Below, piece after piece: positions 8,302 to 15,406 of a stretch of DNA of 20,058 nt. A program made the translations under genes and the position numbers. Numbering within the stretch: position 1 is the stretch's first letter; each line of letters begins with the position of its first letter. The notes under the pieces were generated by a model. That model had not been told where the DNA came from. It worked only from the letters and a program-made list of their open reading frames with translations, and did no database searches. This stretch comes from Deltaproteobacteria bacterium. GTDB taxonomy: Bacteria; Myxococcota_A; UBA9160; SMWR01. Location: positions 1 through 20,058 of the forward strand of contig JAFDAW010000046.1 of the NCBI GenBank assembly GCA_019313605.1, read 5' to 3'.

Positions 8302-8329
8302 TTCACCTCCCCACAGGAGATTCTACTCC

Positions 8330-8764
8330 ATGGCGCAGTCCCGAGGGAAGCAAAGAATTGAGCCGGAAAAGCGCGCCGAGGAGCCGGCCGAGCGCGAAGG
8401 CGCGGAAGAGCAAGAGCGCCTCAGTGCCATCCCCGAGCTGATGCGGCGCGCCATCGCGCTGGGTCTGACCGGCTTTTTCACCACCGAAGAGGCCGTCCGC
8501 AGGGCTCTCGGGGATACGGTTCCCAAGGACTGGACGGATTACATCTCGGAGAGCAGCGATCGAACCCGCAACGATTTTCTCGACCGGCTGAGCCGTGAAA
8601 TCGCCAAGACCCTGAAAGACATCGACCTCGCCGCCGTCCTCCAGGAGCTGCTCGAGGGTCGAACCCTGAAGGTGAAGGCTGAATTCAAGCTCAGCGACGA
8701 TCCGAAAACCGGTAACAAGGCGGACATCCGGATCGAGACGAAGGACAGCACCGAGAAGGACTGA
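8330..8764 (+). CDS. Conserved-looking hypothetical protein, charged helical N terminus
   Basis: A 144-residue protein that I do not recognise by name. Residues 1-32 are very rich in Lys, Arg and Glu (EPEKRAEEPAEREGAEEQER). Residues 33-115 look like a globular helical unit: LMRRAIALGLTGFFTTEEAV, RRALGDTVPKDWTDYISESS, then FLDRLSREIAKTL and LAAVLQELLEGRTLKVKAEF. The C terminus is polar. There is no signal peptide or membrane segment. The start ATG at 8330 has AGGAGA upstream; an open frame extending upstream to 8183 runs antisense through the CBS gene and was discarded. The gene is divergent from the CBS gene and convergent with a DUF4177-like gene, with a hairpin filling the convergent gap. 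Coding-like codon bias supports a real gene; function is unknown. Confidence 0.8.
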   Translation: MAQSRGKQRIEPEKRAEEPAEREGAEEQERLSAIPELMRRAIALGLTGFFTTEEAVRRALGDTVPKDWTDYISESSDRTRNDFLDRLSREIAKTLKDIDLAAVLQELLEGRTLKVKAEFKLSDDPKTGNKADIRIETKDSTEKD

Positions 8765-8780
8765 CGGGCCGCTGGGCCCG
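8765..8780. terminator. Compact bidirectional hairpin between convergent stop codons
   Basis: CGGGCC-GCTG-GGCCCG forms a perfect 6-bp GC stem with a 4-base loop. It starts on the base after the plus-strand stop and ends one base before the minus-strand stop. There is no T-tract on either side, so intrinsic termination is inferred only from position and stem strength. Confidence 0.5.
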
Positions 8781-8781
8781 A

Positions 8782-8973
8782 TCAGTCGCCGGCCGAATCC
8801 GCGAGTTCTCGTTTGAAGGTCACGAACGCCATGCAGGGGCGGGGTGAAGATTCTCGCATCGCAAATTGGAGACCGTCGTAGCTCCAACCCTGGGCGACCC
8901 ACTCATTGAGAACCGACTCGATGGCCTCGTCGGTGACGGTGGTGATTTCGACGACTTTGTATTCGACGGACAC
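8782..8973 (-). CDS. Small DUF4177-like protein
   Basis: A 63-residue protein beginning at a GTG with GGGAG 5 bases upstream. The fold signature is an N-terminal strand EYKVVEI, a helix (IESVLNEWVAQGWSYDGLQF, with the GW pair typical of DUF4177) and a final strand CMAFVTFKREL. DUF4177 proteins have no agreed function. It follows hemB by 29 bases in the same direction, so it is probably the last gene of the heme operon transcript. A longer reading from 9054 would overlap hemB and was rejected. Confidence 0.75.
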   Translation of the reverse strand: MSVEYKVVEITTVTDEAIESVLNEWVAQGWSYDGLQFAMRESSPRPCMAFVTFKRELADSAGD

Positions 8974-9002
8974 GGGACTCCCTGAGTGTTCGGGATCGGG
9001 AT

Positions 9003-9977
9003 TTACGGTTTCAAACGACCCGCAACTTCGACCGCTGCGTAGGTCACGATCCAATCCGCACCGGCGCGCTTGATGGCGATCAACGACTCGTCCATCGCGC
9101 GTTCGCCGTCGATCCAGTCGCGTTCGGCGGCGGCTTTGATCATCGCGTACTCGCCCGAAACCTGGTAGGCGGCCAGCGGGAGATCGAACTCCCGGCGCGC
9201 ATCCGCGAGCAGATCGAGGTAGGGGAGCGCGGGTTTGACCATCAGCGCGTCCGCACCCTCCTCGAGGTCGAGGCGCATCTCGCGCATCGCTTCTCGCCGG
9301 TTCGGGGGGTCCATCTGGTAGCTGCGCCGATCGCCGAATTGCGGCGTGCTCTCCGCGGCATCGCGAAACGGGCCGTAGTAGGCGCTCGCGAACTTGGCCG
9401 CGTACGAGAGAATGGCGACATTGGGGAAATCGTTCCCGTCGAGCGCGGCGCGAATTGCTGCGACCCGCCCATCCATCATGTCGGAGGGTGCGACGATGTC
9501 CGCACCGGCGCGCGCGTGAGACAGCGCGGTCAGAGCCAGCCGCTCGACCGAGGGATCGTTGTCGACATCCTCATTGGCGATGATCCCGCAGTGACCGTGA
9601 TCGGTGTACTCACAGAGGCAGACGTCGGTCATCACGCAGAGGTCGGGCTCGGCGGCCTTGATCGCCTCGACGGCGCGCTGCACGATGCCGTCGGCTGCAT
9701 CGGCCCCCGAGCCGCGCGCGTCTTTGACGTCCGGGATTCCGAAGAGAATCACCGCGTGGATCCCGGCATCGCGAACCCGCTTCACTTCCTCGACCACCGT
9801 GTCCACCGAGTAGCGGAGCACGCCCGGCATCGAGACCACCGGCTCGCGAACACCACTGCCCTCCACGATAAACAACGGCAGGATCAGTTCGTCTCGCGAC
9901 AACCGCGTTTCGCGGAGCATCTGGCGCAGCCTCTCGCTGCCGCGCAGGCGGCGCATCCGCGTGATGGGGTAACTCAT
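9003..9977 (-). CDS. hemB: Delta-aminolevulinic acid dehydratase (porphobilinogen synthase)
   Basis: A 324-residue enzyme that condenses two 5-aminolevulinate molecules to porphobilinogen in the cytosol. The metal site is Cys-rich, as in zinc-type enzymes: C120, C122 and C130 in DVCLCEYTDHGHCG. The two active-site lysines are K195 (SYAAKFASAYYGPFRDA) and K248 (MVKPALPYLD). The start ATG at 9977 overlaps the stop of the upstream cobA-hemD gene as ATGA, indicating translational coupling. An in-frame open extension to 10781 runs through cobA-hemD and is not coding. Length and all catalytic residues are normal. Confidence 0.97.
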   Translation of the reverse strand: MSYPITRMRRLRGSERLRQMLRETRLSRDELILPLFIVEGSGVREPVVSMPGVLRYSVDTVVEEVKRVRDAGIHAVILFGIPDVKDARGSGADAADGIVQRAVEAIKAAEPDLCVMTDVCLCEYTDHGHCGIIANEDVDNDPSVERLALTALSHARAGADIVAPSDMMDGRVAAIRAALDGNDFPNVAILSYAAKFASAYYGPFRDAAESTPQFGDRRSYQMDPPNRREAMREMRLDLEEGADALMVKPALPYLDLLADARREFDLPLAAYQVSGEYAMIKAAAERDWIDGERAMDESLIAIKRAGADWIVTYAAVEVAGRLKP

Positions 9978-11533
9978 TGTTCGTCTCCCTCTGATTCGCG
10001 GCCCATGCGAGCCGCCAACCCCTCGGCCAACCTCTGCATCGTCGGCTCGTCGGGCACAACATCCGGCTCGAGGCCCAGGCGTCGTAGCGCGTCTGCGGTC
10101 ACCGAGCCAATCGCGGCGATCGTGCAGCCCGCGGCAGCCTTCAAACTCTCTTCGTCCAGCAGGGCCACAAAGTTCTCTGCGGTCGACGGGCTCGTAAAGG
10201 TAAGTGCATCCAGTCGGCGGCTGCAAAGTTGCTCGCGCAGGGCCGCGGCGTCGACCTCCGCGGCGACGGTCTGGTAGACGGTCACTGCATCGACCGATGC
10301 GCCGCCCTCCCGCAGACCTTCGGCCAGCACGGGGCGCGCGGCTTCGGCCTGGGGGAGCAGAAAACGCCGACCTCGCGGCGGCCAGTGCTTCGAGACCGCC
10401 TCGAGCAGACCCACGGCGTCGCGGCGATCGTCGGGCACCAGCTCCACCGAAAATCCCGCTCTTCGCGCCGCATCGGCCGTGATCGACCCCACGCAGGCGA
10501 CCGGGGGTGCACCTTCGAGCGTTGAGAGCCCGATTTCCCCGGCGCGTGCAGCGAAAAAGCGCACGGCGTTCGCGCTGGTAAACAAGAGCGCGTCGTAACC
10601 CGCAAGCTGGCCGAGGGCGGTATCGATCTCGGAAAGGTCGGCGGGGGGTGCCAGGTGGATCATCGGAATCACCACGGCCTCGGCGCCGAGCTCCCGCAGC
10701 GCGCTGGCGATTTCTCCGCTCTGGTCGGCGGCGCGCGTGACGAGCACGCGAGAGCCGAAGAGCGGCCGTTTTTCGAACCACGCGAGTGAATCCCGCAGCT
10801 GAACCACATCACCGACGACCACCGCAGACGGGGCGCCGAGTTTGGCGTCACGCACTTTCCCGACCAACTCCGCCAACGGCGCGACCACCACCTGCTGGCT
10901 CGGCAGGGTTCCGTTCATCACGGCCGCAGCCGGTTTCGATGCCGCGCACCCACCCTTCAGCAAGTGCTCGACGATCGACTCGAGGTTGCGCATGCCCATC
11001 AGGATCACGAGTGTGTCGGAAGCCGTTGCGAGTTCCCTCCAGCGGGTTTCTTGCGACACCCGCGTCGGATCCTTGTGGCCGGTCACCACCGAAAACGACG
11101 CCGAATGGCGCCGATCCGTGATCGGGATCCCCGCGTAGGCCAGGGCCCCGATCACCGACGAAATCCCGGGGATCACCTCGAACGCGACATCAGCTTCCGC
11201 ACACGCGGTCGCCTCTTCGCCGCCGCGGCCGAACACGAAGGGGTCTCCACCCTTGAGCCTCACGACCTTCTTGCCCTCGCGGGCGAGGCGGACCAGCAGC
11301 GCATTGATGTCGTCTTGCGATCGGTTGATTTCTTCGTGTCCGCGCTTGCCGACGTTGAAGCGCTCGGCTTCGGGCGGGGCCAATTCCAACAACTCGTTCG
11401 ACGCGAGCGCGTCGTAGACCACGGCGTCCGCTTCGCGCAGCACGGCCGCACCGCGCAGCGTGATCAGGTCGGGATCACCCGGACCAGCGCCCACCAACCA
11501 GACTCGGCCGAGGGGTCGCCGATCTGCGGTCAC
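9974..11533 (-). CDS. cobA-hemD: Fused uroporphyrinogen-III C-methyltransferase / uroporphyrinogen-III synthase
   Basis: A 519-residue two-domain protein. The N-terminal SUMT domain (about 8-250) has WLVGAGPGDPDLITLRGA, GDPFVFGRGGEE, EVIPGISSVIGALAYAGIP and VILMGMRNL, the SAM and substrate motifs of CobA. The C-terminal domain (about 258-510) is HemD: SRVLVTRAADQSGEIASAL, YDALLFTSANAVRFF, VACVGSITADAARRAG and ALTFTSPSTAENF. HemD closes hydroxymethylbilane into uroporphyrinogen III. CobA methylates that product to precorrin-2 at the entry to siroheme or cobalamin. The fusion is known in several anaerobe and deltaproteobacterial lineages. No CysG-type dehydrogenase/chelatase is fused or adjacent. 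The GTG start overlaps the hemC stop as GTGA. Confidence 0.96.
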   Translation of the reverse strand: MTADRRPLGRVWLVGAGPGDPDLITLRGAAVLREADAVVYDALASNELLELAPPEAERFNVGKRGHEEINRSQDDINALLVRLAREGKKVVRLKGGDPFVFGRGGEEATACAEADVAFEVIPGISSVIGALAYAGIPITDRRHSASFSVVTGHKDPTRVSQETRWRELATASDTLVILMGMRNLESIVEHLLKGGCAASKPAAAVMNGTLPSQQVVVAPLAELVGKVRDAKLGAPSAVVVGDVVQLRDSLAWFEKRPLFGSRVLVTRAADQSGEIASALRELGAEAVVIPMIHLAPPADLSEIDTALGQLAGYDALLFTSANAVRFFAARAGEIGLSTLEGAPPVACVGSITADAARRAGFSVELVPDDRRDAVGLLEAVSKHWPPRGRRFLLPQAEAARPVLAEGLREGGASVDAVTVYQTVAAEVDAAALREQLCSRRLDALTFTSPSTAENFVALLDEESLKAAAGCTIAAIGSVTADALRRLGLEPDVVPDEPTMQRLAEGLAARMGRESEGDEQ

Positions 11534-12462
11534 GCCCCGGCCCCGGATCGAATTTCGGCGAGGATGTCTTCGCCTCCACTCGCGAGGATCCGGTCGGCGA
11601 GTTGGCTACCACCGGCGGCCGCCTCGTCGGGTGAGACTTCGAGTTCTCCGCGTACGATGCGACTCCCATCCTCAGAGGCGACGAGGCCGCGCAGCCGCAG
11701 CATCCCACCGGCGGCGTCTTCCGCGAGACAGGCGACGGGGACCGTGCAATCAGCTCCGAGGCGAGCCAAAAAGCCGCGCTCCGCGAGGACGGCGCGCTCC
11801 GTCTGTGCATCGTTGAGCGCAGCGAGATCGTCGCAGAGTTGTTCTCCACCGCGCGACTCGATGGCCAGCGCGCCCTGAGCGACGGCCGGCAACATCACGT
11901 CCGGGGAGATCCGCTCTGCGATCTGATCGCCGAAGCCGAGCCGATCGAGGCCCGCGCAAGCCAGGATCACCGCGTCGAGATCTTCATCGACGAGCTTCCT
12001 CAACCGCGTGGGCACGTTGCCCCGCAGCGGCATGATTTCGAGATCCGCGCGATGCGCCTTCAGCTGGGCGGCGCGGCGAGCGCTGCCCGTACCCACGCGA
12101 GCCCCCTCACTCAACTCCGCGAGCGTCGCTCCGGACTTGCGCGCCACAAACGCGTCGCGATAGTCCGCGCGTTCGGGAAACGCGGCGAGCGCGAGGCCGT
12201 CGGCGAGAACTGCGGGCAGATCCTTGGCGCTGTGCACAGCCACATCGGCGCGGCCATCCGTGAGCGCCTGCTCGATTTCCTTCACGAACAGACCCTTGCC
12301 GCCGATCTTCGCGAGAGAAATGCTCTGGATCCGATCGCCCGTGGTCTTCAACGGCACGATCTCGGTCGATGCGCCGAGCTCGTTCTCGAGTCGACCCGCT
12401 ACGTACCGAGCCTGATAGAGTGCGAGATCACTCGCGCGTGTAGCAATTCGAATTGTGGTCAC
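11530..12462 (-). CDS. hemC: Porphobilinogen deaminase (hydroxymethylbilane synthase)
   Basis: A 310-residue enzyme that polymerises four porphobilinogens to hydroxymethylbilane. Hallmarks: IATRASDLALYQA at the N terminus, KTTGDRI, KGLFVKEIEQALTDGRADVA, VHSAKDLP, the arginine-rich GTGSARRAAQL and LRGNVPTRLRKL, and the dipyrromethane-cofactor cysteine C239 in RLGADCTVPVA. The GTG start overlaps the hemA stop as GTGA, and its own stop overlaps the cobA-hemD start in the same way. Length is normal for the family. Confidence 0.97.
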   Translation of the reverse strand: MTTIRIATRASDLALYQARYVAGRLENELGASTEIVPLKTTGDRIQSISLAKIGGKGLFVKEIEQALTDGRADVAVHSAKDLPAVLADGLALAAFPERADYRDAFVARKSGATLAELSEGARVGTGSARRAAQLKAHRADLEIMPLRGNVPTRLRKLVDEDLDAVILACAGLDRLGFGDQIAERISPDVMLPAVAQGALAIESRGGEQLCDDLAALNDAQTERAVLAERGFLARLGADCTVPVACLAEDAAGGMLRLRGLVASEDGSRIVRGELEVSPDEAAAGGSQLADRILASGGEDILAEIRSGAGA

Positions 12463-13677
12463 TTTTCATCCGATTCGTCGTCGAGCGCGAAGAGTACTCG
12501 AGCGGTTTCCAGGTAAGCCATGCCCCCTTCGCGCTCCGCCTCTTGCTTGAGGCGCGAGACCGGGGCGTGCATAATCTTGTTGACGATCGCCTTTGTCAAT
12601 GCGTCGACGGCCGACTGCTCTTTGTCGCCGAGTTCGAGTCGACCAAGCGTCTTCTCGAGTTCGCGCGTGCGAATTCCCTCCGCGCGGTCACGCAGGCCGC
12701 GAATCGTCGGAACTGCGCGCAAGGCCGAAAACCAGCCGTCGAAACGCTGCTGTTCCTCGACGACGATCGCCATCCCCCGCTCCGCTTCGCGCACGCGATG
12801 CTCGGCGTTCTTGCTCGCCACCGCGCGGTAGAGATTGTCGATCTCATCGATCGCGGGATCTGCATTGCGCGGTACCCCGATATCGATCACGAACAGCGGT
12901 CGGTTACGCCGATTTTTCATTGCCCGCTTCGCAAGATCGAGCGTCAAGATGGGTTCGTCGCCACCAATCGAAGTGATCACCACGTCGGCGTCCCCGAGCA
13001 GCGCCTCCAGTTCGTCGAGTCCGTGGGCCGTCGCGCCAAACTGTTCGGCGAGCGCCGCGGCGCGCTTGGGGGTGCGATTGGCGATGGAAATCGACTCGAG
13101 GCCGTGTTTCCTCAGCGTCTCGTTTCTCGTCGAAACGCTCGAAGATCTGCTTCGCGAGATCCACCGCAACACGAGCCACCGAGACCGGGCGCTCGGCGAT
13201 GCGGGTTTCGGTCTTGACCCGCTTGGCGGTCGAGAAGGCGTGCTGAAACAAACGCCCGAGGATGGGCCCGCACGCGCCGCACTCCACGGCGACGCGATAG
13301 GCGTCTTTGGTCTGGCCCAGGATCTGGGGCTCGCCGACGACCATCGAATCCAGCGCAGAGGCCACCCGCAGCACGTGGCTCACGGCTTCGTTACCGCGGT
13401 ACTCGTAGGTCACGTCTTCGAGGTCGAACTCGACAGAGTGGTCATCGCGCGTGAGATCTCGATTGAAAAATGCAATCAATCGATGGCGGGCACTTTCCAG
13501 CGACCGCGTCAGCACCAATACCTCTACGCGATTGCAGGTGGAGAAGAGCGCGGCTTCCTCGATTTCGTCGCTGGTGATGAGTTTTTGAAGCAGCGGCCCC
13601 GGCTCGTCGACGGCCAAGAGCTCGCGCACCTCGATGGGTGCACTTTCGTGATTCATACCCAGAAGAATCATCTTCAC
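12459..13677 (-). pseudogene. hemA: Glutamyl-tRNA reductase, disrupted by an internal deletion and frameshift
   Basis: GluTR makes glutamate-1-semialdehyde from Glu-tRNA with NADPH, the first step of C5 heme synthesis. The first frame (13677 to about 13120, some 185 residues) is a good HemA N-terminal half: LLGMNHESAPIEVRE, catalytic Cys48 in FSTCNRVEV, SMVVGEPQILGQTKDAY, ending AKQIFERFDEK. The rest of the protein continues in another frame from ETLRKHGLESISIANRTPKR to the stop at 12459, including FVIDIGVPRNADP and the C-terminal dimer helices. Between them the expected VLLxGAGEM-type NADPH loop (about 14 residues) is absent. The span is 1219 nt; restoring 41 nt would give 419 residues, the family's usual size. 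Either a true mutation or a consensus/assembly error. The GTG start overlaps the hemX-like stop; GGAGG is 7 bases upstream. Confidence 0.9.
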
Positions 13678-14465
13678 AAGATGACCTCCAAGCCGATCAC
13701 CGCGAAGAGGAGAAAAACAAATCCCGCCACGGCGTTGATCGCGGAGCGTCGCGAACTCTGCTTGCCGGTGAAGCGCGCGAACACCACCACCGCGTAGACC
13801 ACCCAGGCGACCAAATTCCAGACCTCATGGGCGGTGCCCGACCACAGCATGCCCTTCGTGGTCTGTAACCAGAGCAAACCGGTGATCAAACCGAGGGTCA
13901 GCAACAAGAATCCAACACCCAGAGCCACCACGTTCACGCGATCGAGCGCTTCGAGTGACGGAAGTGGAAAGCGGCGATCGAGCGACGCCTTGGACTTCAG
14001 TCGCGCGTGTTCGATCAGGAAGATGACACCGGCGAGACCCGCCAATCCGAGCAGCGAGAGGCCGGCACTCGCCAACAACACGTGTGCATGTGGCCACGCG
14101 CCCGGCACCGCTTCGACGGGTACGGCACTCGGCGGACGCAACGCGGCCAGAAACGCACCGAGAAAAGCACCCGGTGCCACGAGCACCACCAGGCGCTGCA
14201 GCCGATAGCGCTTCAAAAAGATCAGATAGAAGACGACCCCGACCCAGGCCATGAACGAGACCGCCTCGCGCATATTGGTGACCGGAGGCGGATTCTCGGC
14301 GGTGTGGAGCAGCCCGAACGACAGGAGGTGGAGCACTGCGCCAAAGGCGAGTAGCACCACGGAAGCGCGCTCCATTCGGCGCGTTTCCGATCCCAGGCTG
14401 AGCCCTGCGACCAGGCCCGTAGCCAGATACACCGCCGCCGTCCATTGCAGGATCTGAATTGTCAC
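13674..14465 (-). CDS. HemX/CcsA-like eight-helix membrane protein of the heme operon
   Basis: A 263-residue polytopic protein with about eight hydrophobic helices, for example WTAAVYLATGLVAGLSLG, ASVVLLAFGAVLHLLSFGLL, AFLGAFLAALRP, LLASAGLSLLGLAGLAGVIF, FLLLTLGLITGLLWL and FVFLLFAVIGLEVIL. It belongs to the cytochrome c assembly (CcsA/HemX) family by topology, by His residues next to helices (LLHTAENPP, WPHAHVLL) and by the late segment MLWSGTAHEVWNLVAWVVYA, which corresponds to the WDPKE-type region but in diverged form. In Bacillus, HemX lies beside hemA and lowers HemA levels; that role here is inference from position. The start is the GTG at 14465 behind GGGAGTGATGGG; upstream in-frame sequence is not protein-like. 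Its stop overlaps the hemA start as GTGA. Confidence 0.85.
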   Translation of the reverse strand: MTIQILQWTAAVYLATGLVAGLSLGSETRRMERASVVLLAFGAVLHLLSFGLLHTAENPPPVTNMREAVSFMAWVGVVFYLIFLKRYRLQRLVVLVAPGAFLGAFLAALRPPSAVPVEAVPGAWPHAHVLLASAGLSLLGLAGLAGVIFLIEHARLKSKASLDRRFPLPSLEALDRVNVVALGVGFLLLTLGLITGLLWLQTTKGMLWSGTAHEVWNLVAWVVYAVVVFARFTGKQSSRRSAINAVAGFVFLLFAVIGLEVIL

Positions 14466-14529
14466 CCCATCACTCCCTGGCCCCGCGTCGACGATGGCCT
14501 GTTGGCGTAGGAGGTTAGCGTAGCGAGGG

Positions 14530-14569
14530 CGGACCGAGCGAAGCGCGCCGGGTGCGCCGGACCGGTCCG
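14530..14569. repeat. GC-rich nested inverted repeat between macrodomain gene and heme operon
   Basis: CGGACC at 14530-14535 pairs with GGTCCG at 14564-14569, with an inner GCGC/GCGC pair at 14543-14546 and 14554-14557. The right arm is also part of a 12-base perfect palindrome, CGGACCGGTCCG (14558-14569). The flanking bases GCGTAGCGAG and CGAGCGAAGCG look repetitive. It could be an attenuator or a dispersed REP-like element; no T-tract follows. Confidence 0.35.
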
Positions 14570-14580
14570 AGCCACCCGCT

Positions 14581-15120
14581 TCAACGAGAGCGGAGCCGGA
14601 CCAATTGGGCCTGGACCGCCTCGGCGTCCTTTGCCATTTCGAACATCCGGTAGGTGGGCTCGCCGTAGAGCACGAACCGCACTTCTTCGAGGGTCGTCTC
14701 GCCCGCCAGGTGTTCGCGCGCCTCCTCGAGCAAGATTTCTGCGCATCGCTGTTCCGAGAATCCTCCGATTCCGGCTCCGATCGCGGGGATTGCGATCGAG
14801 CGGCAGGCCTTCTCGCTGGCCAGCTCCAGACTGCGGCGCACGCAGGATCGGACGCTCTCTTCCGTCGCAACGCCACCGGGCGGCATCCCTGCCGCATGTA
14901 TCAGATGAGTTGCCGGCAGATCACCCGCCCCCGTCACAACGGCATCCCCGACTTCGATCGGCCCGATTGCATCGCATTCCGACTGGATGGAGGGCCCGCC
15001 TTTCGCAGCGATTGCACCGGCGACACCTGCGCCGAGAACCAGCGAACTGTTCGCCGCGTTCACGACCGCGTCGGCGTCTGCTTCTGCAATGTCTCCTTCG
15101 ACCAGAACGATGCGCCCCAT
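14581..15120 (-). CDS. Macrodomain (ADP-ribose binding/hydrolysing) protein
   Basis: A 179-residue single macrodomain. The ADP-ribose-binding signatures are in order: GDIAEADADAVVNAANSSLV (residues 9-28), LGAGVAGAIAAKGG (glycine-rich loop), THLIHAAGMPPGG, and IPAIGAGIGGFSE before the C-terminal helix. These proteins bind or hydrolyse ADP-ribose derivatives such as O-acetyl-ADP-ribose or ADP-ribosylated proteins. The N and G residues used for binding are intact, so activity is plausible. Its ATG has no ribosome site of its own; it overlaps the stop of a 21-codon leader ORF as TAATG. No ART toxin, sirtuin or NAD gene is adjacent. The heme operon lies 115 bases downstream in the same direction. 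Confidence 0.93.
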   Translation of the reverse strand: MGRIVLVEGDIAEADADAVVNAANSSLVLGAGVAGAIAAKGGPSIQSECDAIGPIEVGDAVVTGAGDLPATHLIHAAGMPPGGVATEESVRSCVRRSLELASEKACRSIAIPAIGAGIGGFSEQRCAEILLEEAREHLAGETTLEEVRFVLYGEPTYRMFEMAKDAEAVQAQLVRLRSR

Positions 15121-15185
15121 TACGGTTCAACCGCGTCCGTCGCAGCGGCCAACTGGCGAGATACGCTGCCTCCCGCGTTGCACAT
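15120..15185 (-). CDS. 21-residue leader peptide, coupled to the macrodomain gene
   Basis: ATG at 15185 is preceded by AGGAGGTG, a full match to the anti-Shine-Dalgarno core, with only 4 bases between AGGAGG and ATG. It reads MCNAGGSVSRQLAAATDAVE then Pro and TAA. The stop shares its last A with the macrodomain ATG (TAATG). It is hydrophilic with no signal peptide, so a coupling or sensor role is more likely than a functional peptide. Not homologous to anything I recognise. Confidence 0.6.
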   Translation of the reverse strand: MCNAGGSVSRQLAAATDAVEP

Positions 15186-15189
15186 GACA

Positions 15190-15195
15190 CCTCCT
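15190..15195 (-). promoter_or_regulatory. Strong Shine-Dalgarno of the leader ORF
   Basis: AGGAGG (extending to AGGAGGTG) is the only good ribosome site upstream of the macrodomain gene. It is placed for the 21-codon ORF, not for the macrodomain ATG about 70 bases further on. Confidence 0.75.
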
Positions 15196-15406
15196 GCGTC
15201 GAGAAAGCCCTTTCAAATCAGGGAGATCGAGAACCAGCAACGTACCGATGAGCGCTGGGAGCGTCAACGGGGAGCAATGCCGGCGCCGCGCGGTACTCTC
15301 TTGCTTCACGCGTAGCGGTGCCCAGGTTCCACGGGAAACCGGACCGAAGAGGTCGGACCGGCAGCGACGAGCTGGCAGGCAATCGCCCAGAGGAGAGCAG
15401 GCAACC

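Noticed and set aside
8183..8329. Upstream N-terminal extension of the 8330-8764 protein
   Set aside because: It reads antisense through the CBS gene. The ATG at 8330 has its own ribosome site, and the extension is not protein-like.
9978..10781. In-frame upstream extension of hemB to a 592-residue protein
   Set aside because: The extra part is Arg/Gly-rich and lies over the cobA-hemD gene in another frame. hemB has a coupled ATGA start at 9977.
13105..13135. Programmed ribosomal frameshift as the explanation for hemA
   Set aside because: No heptameric slippery site was seen, and a shift alone would not restore the missing glycine-rich NADPH loop.
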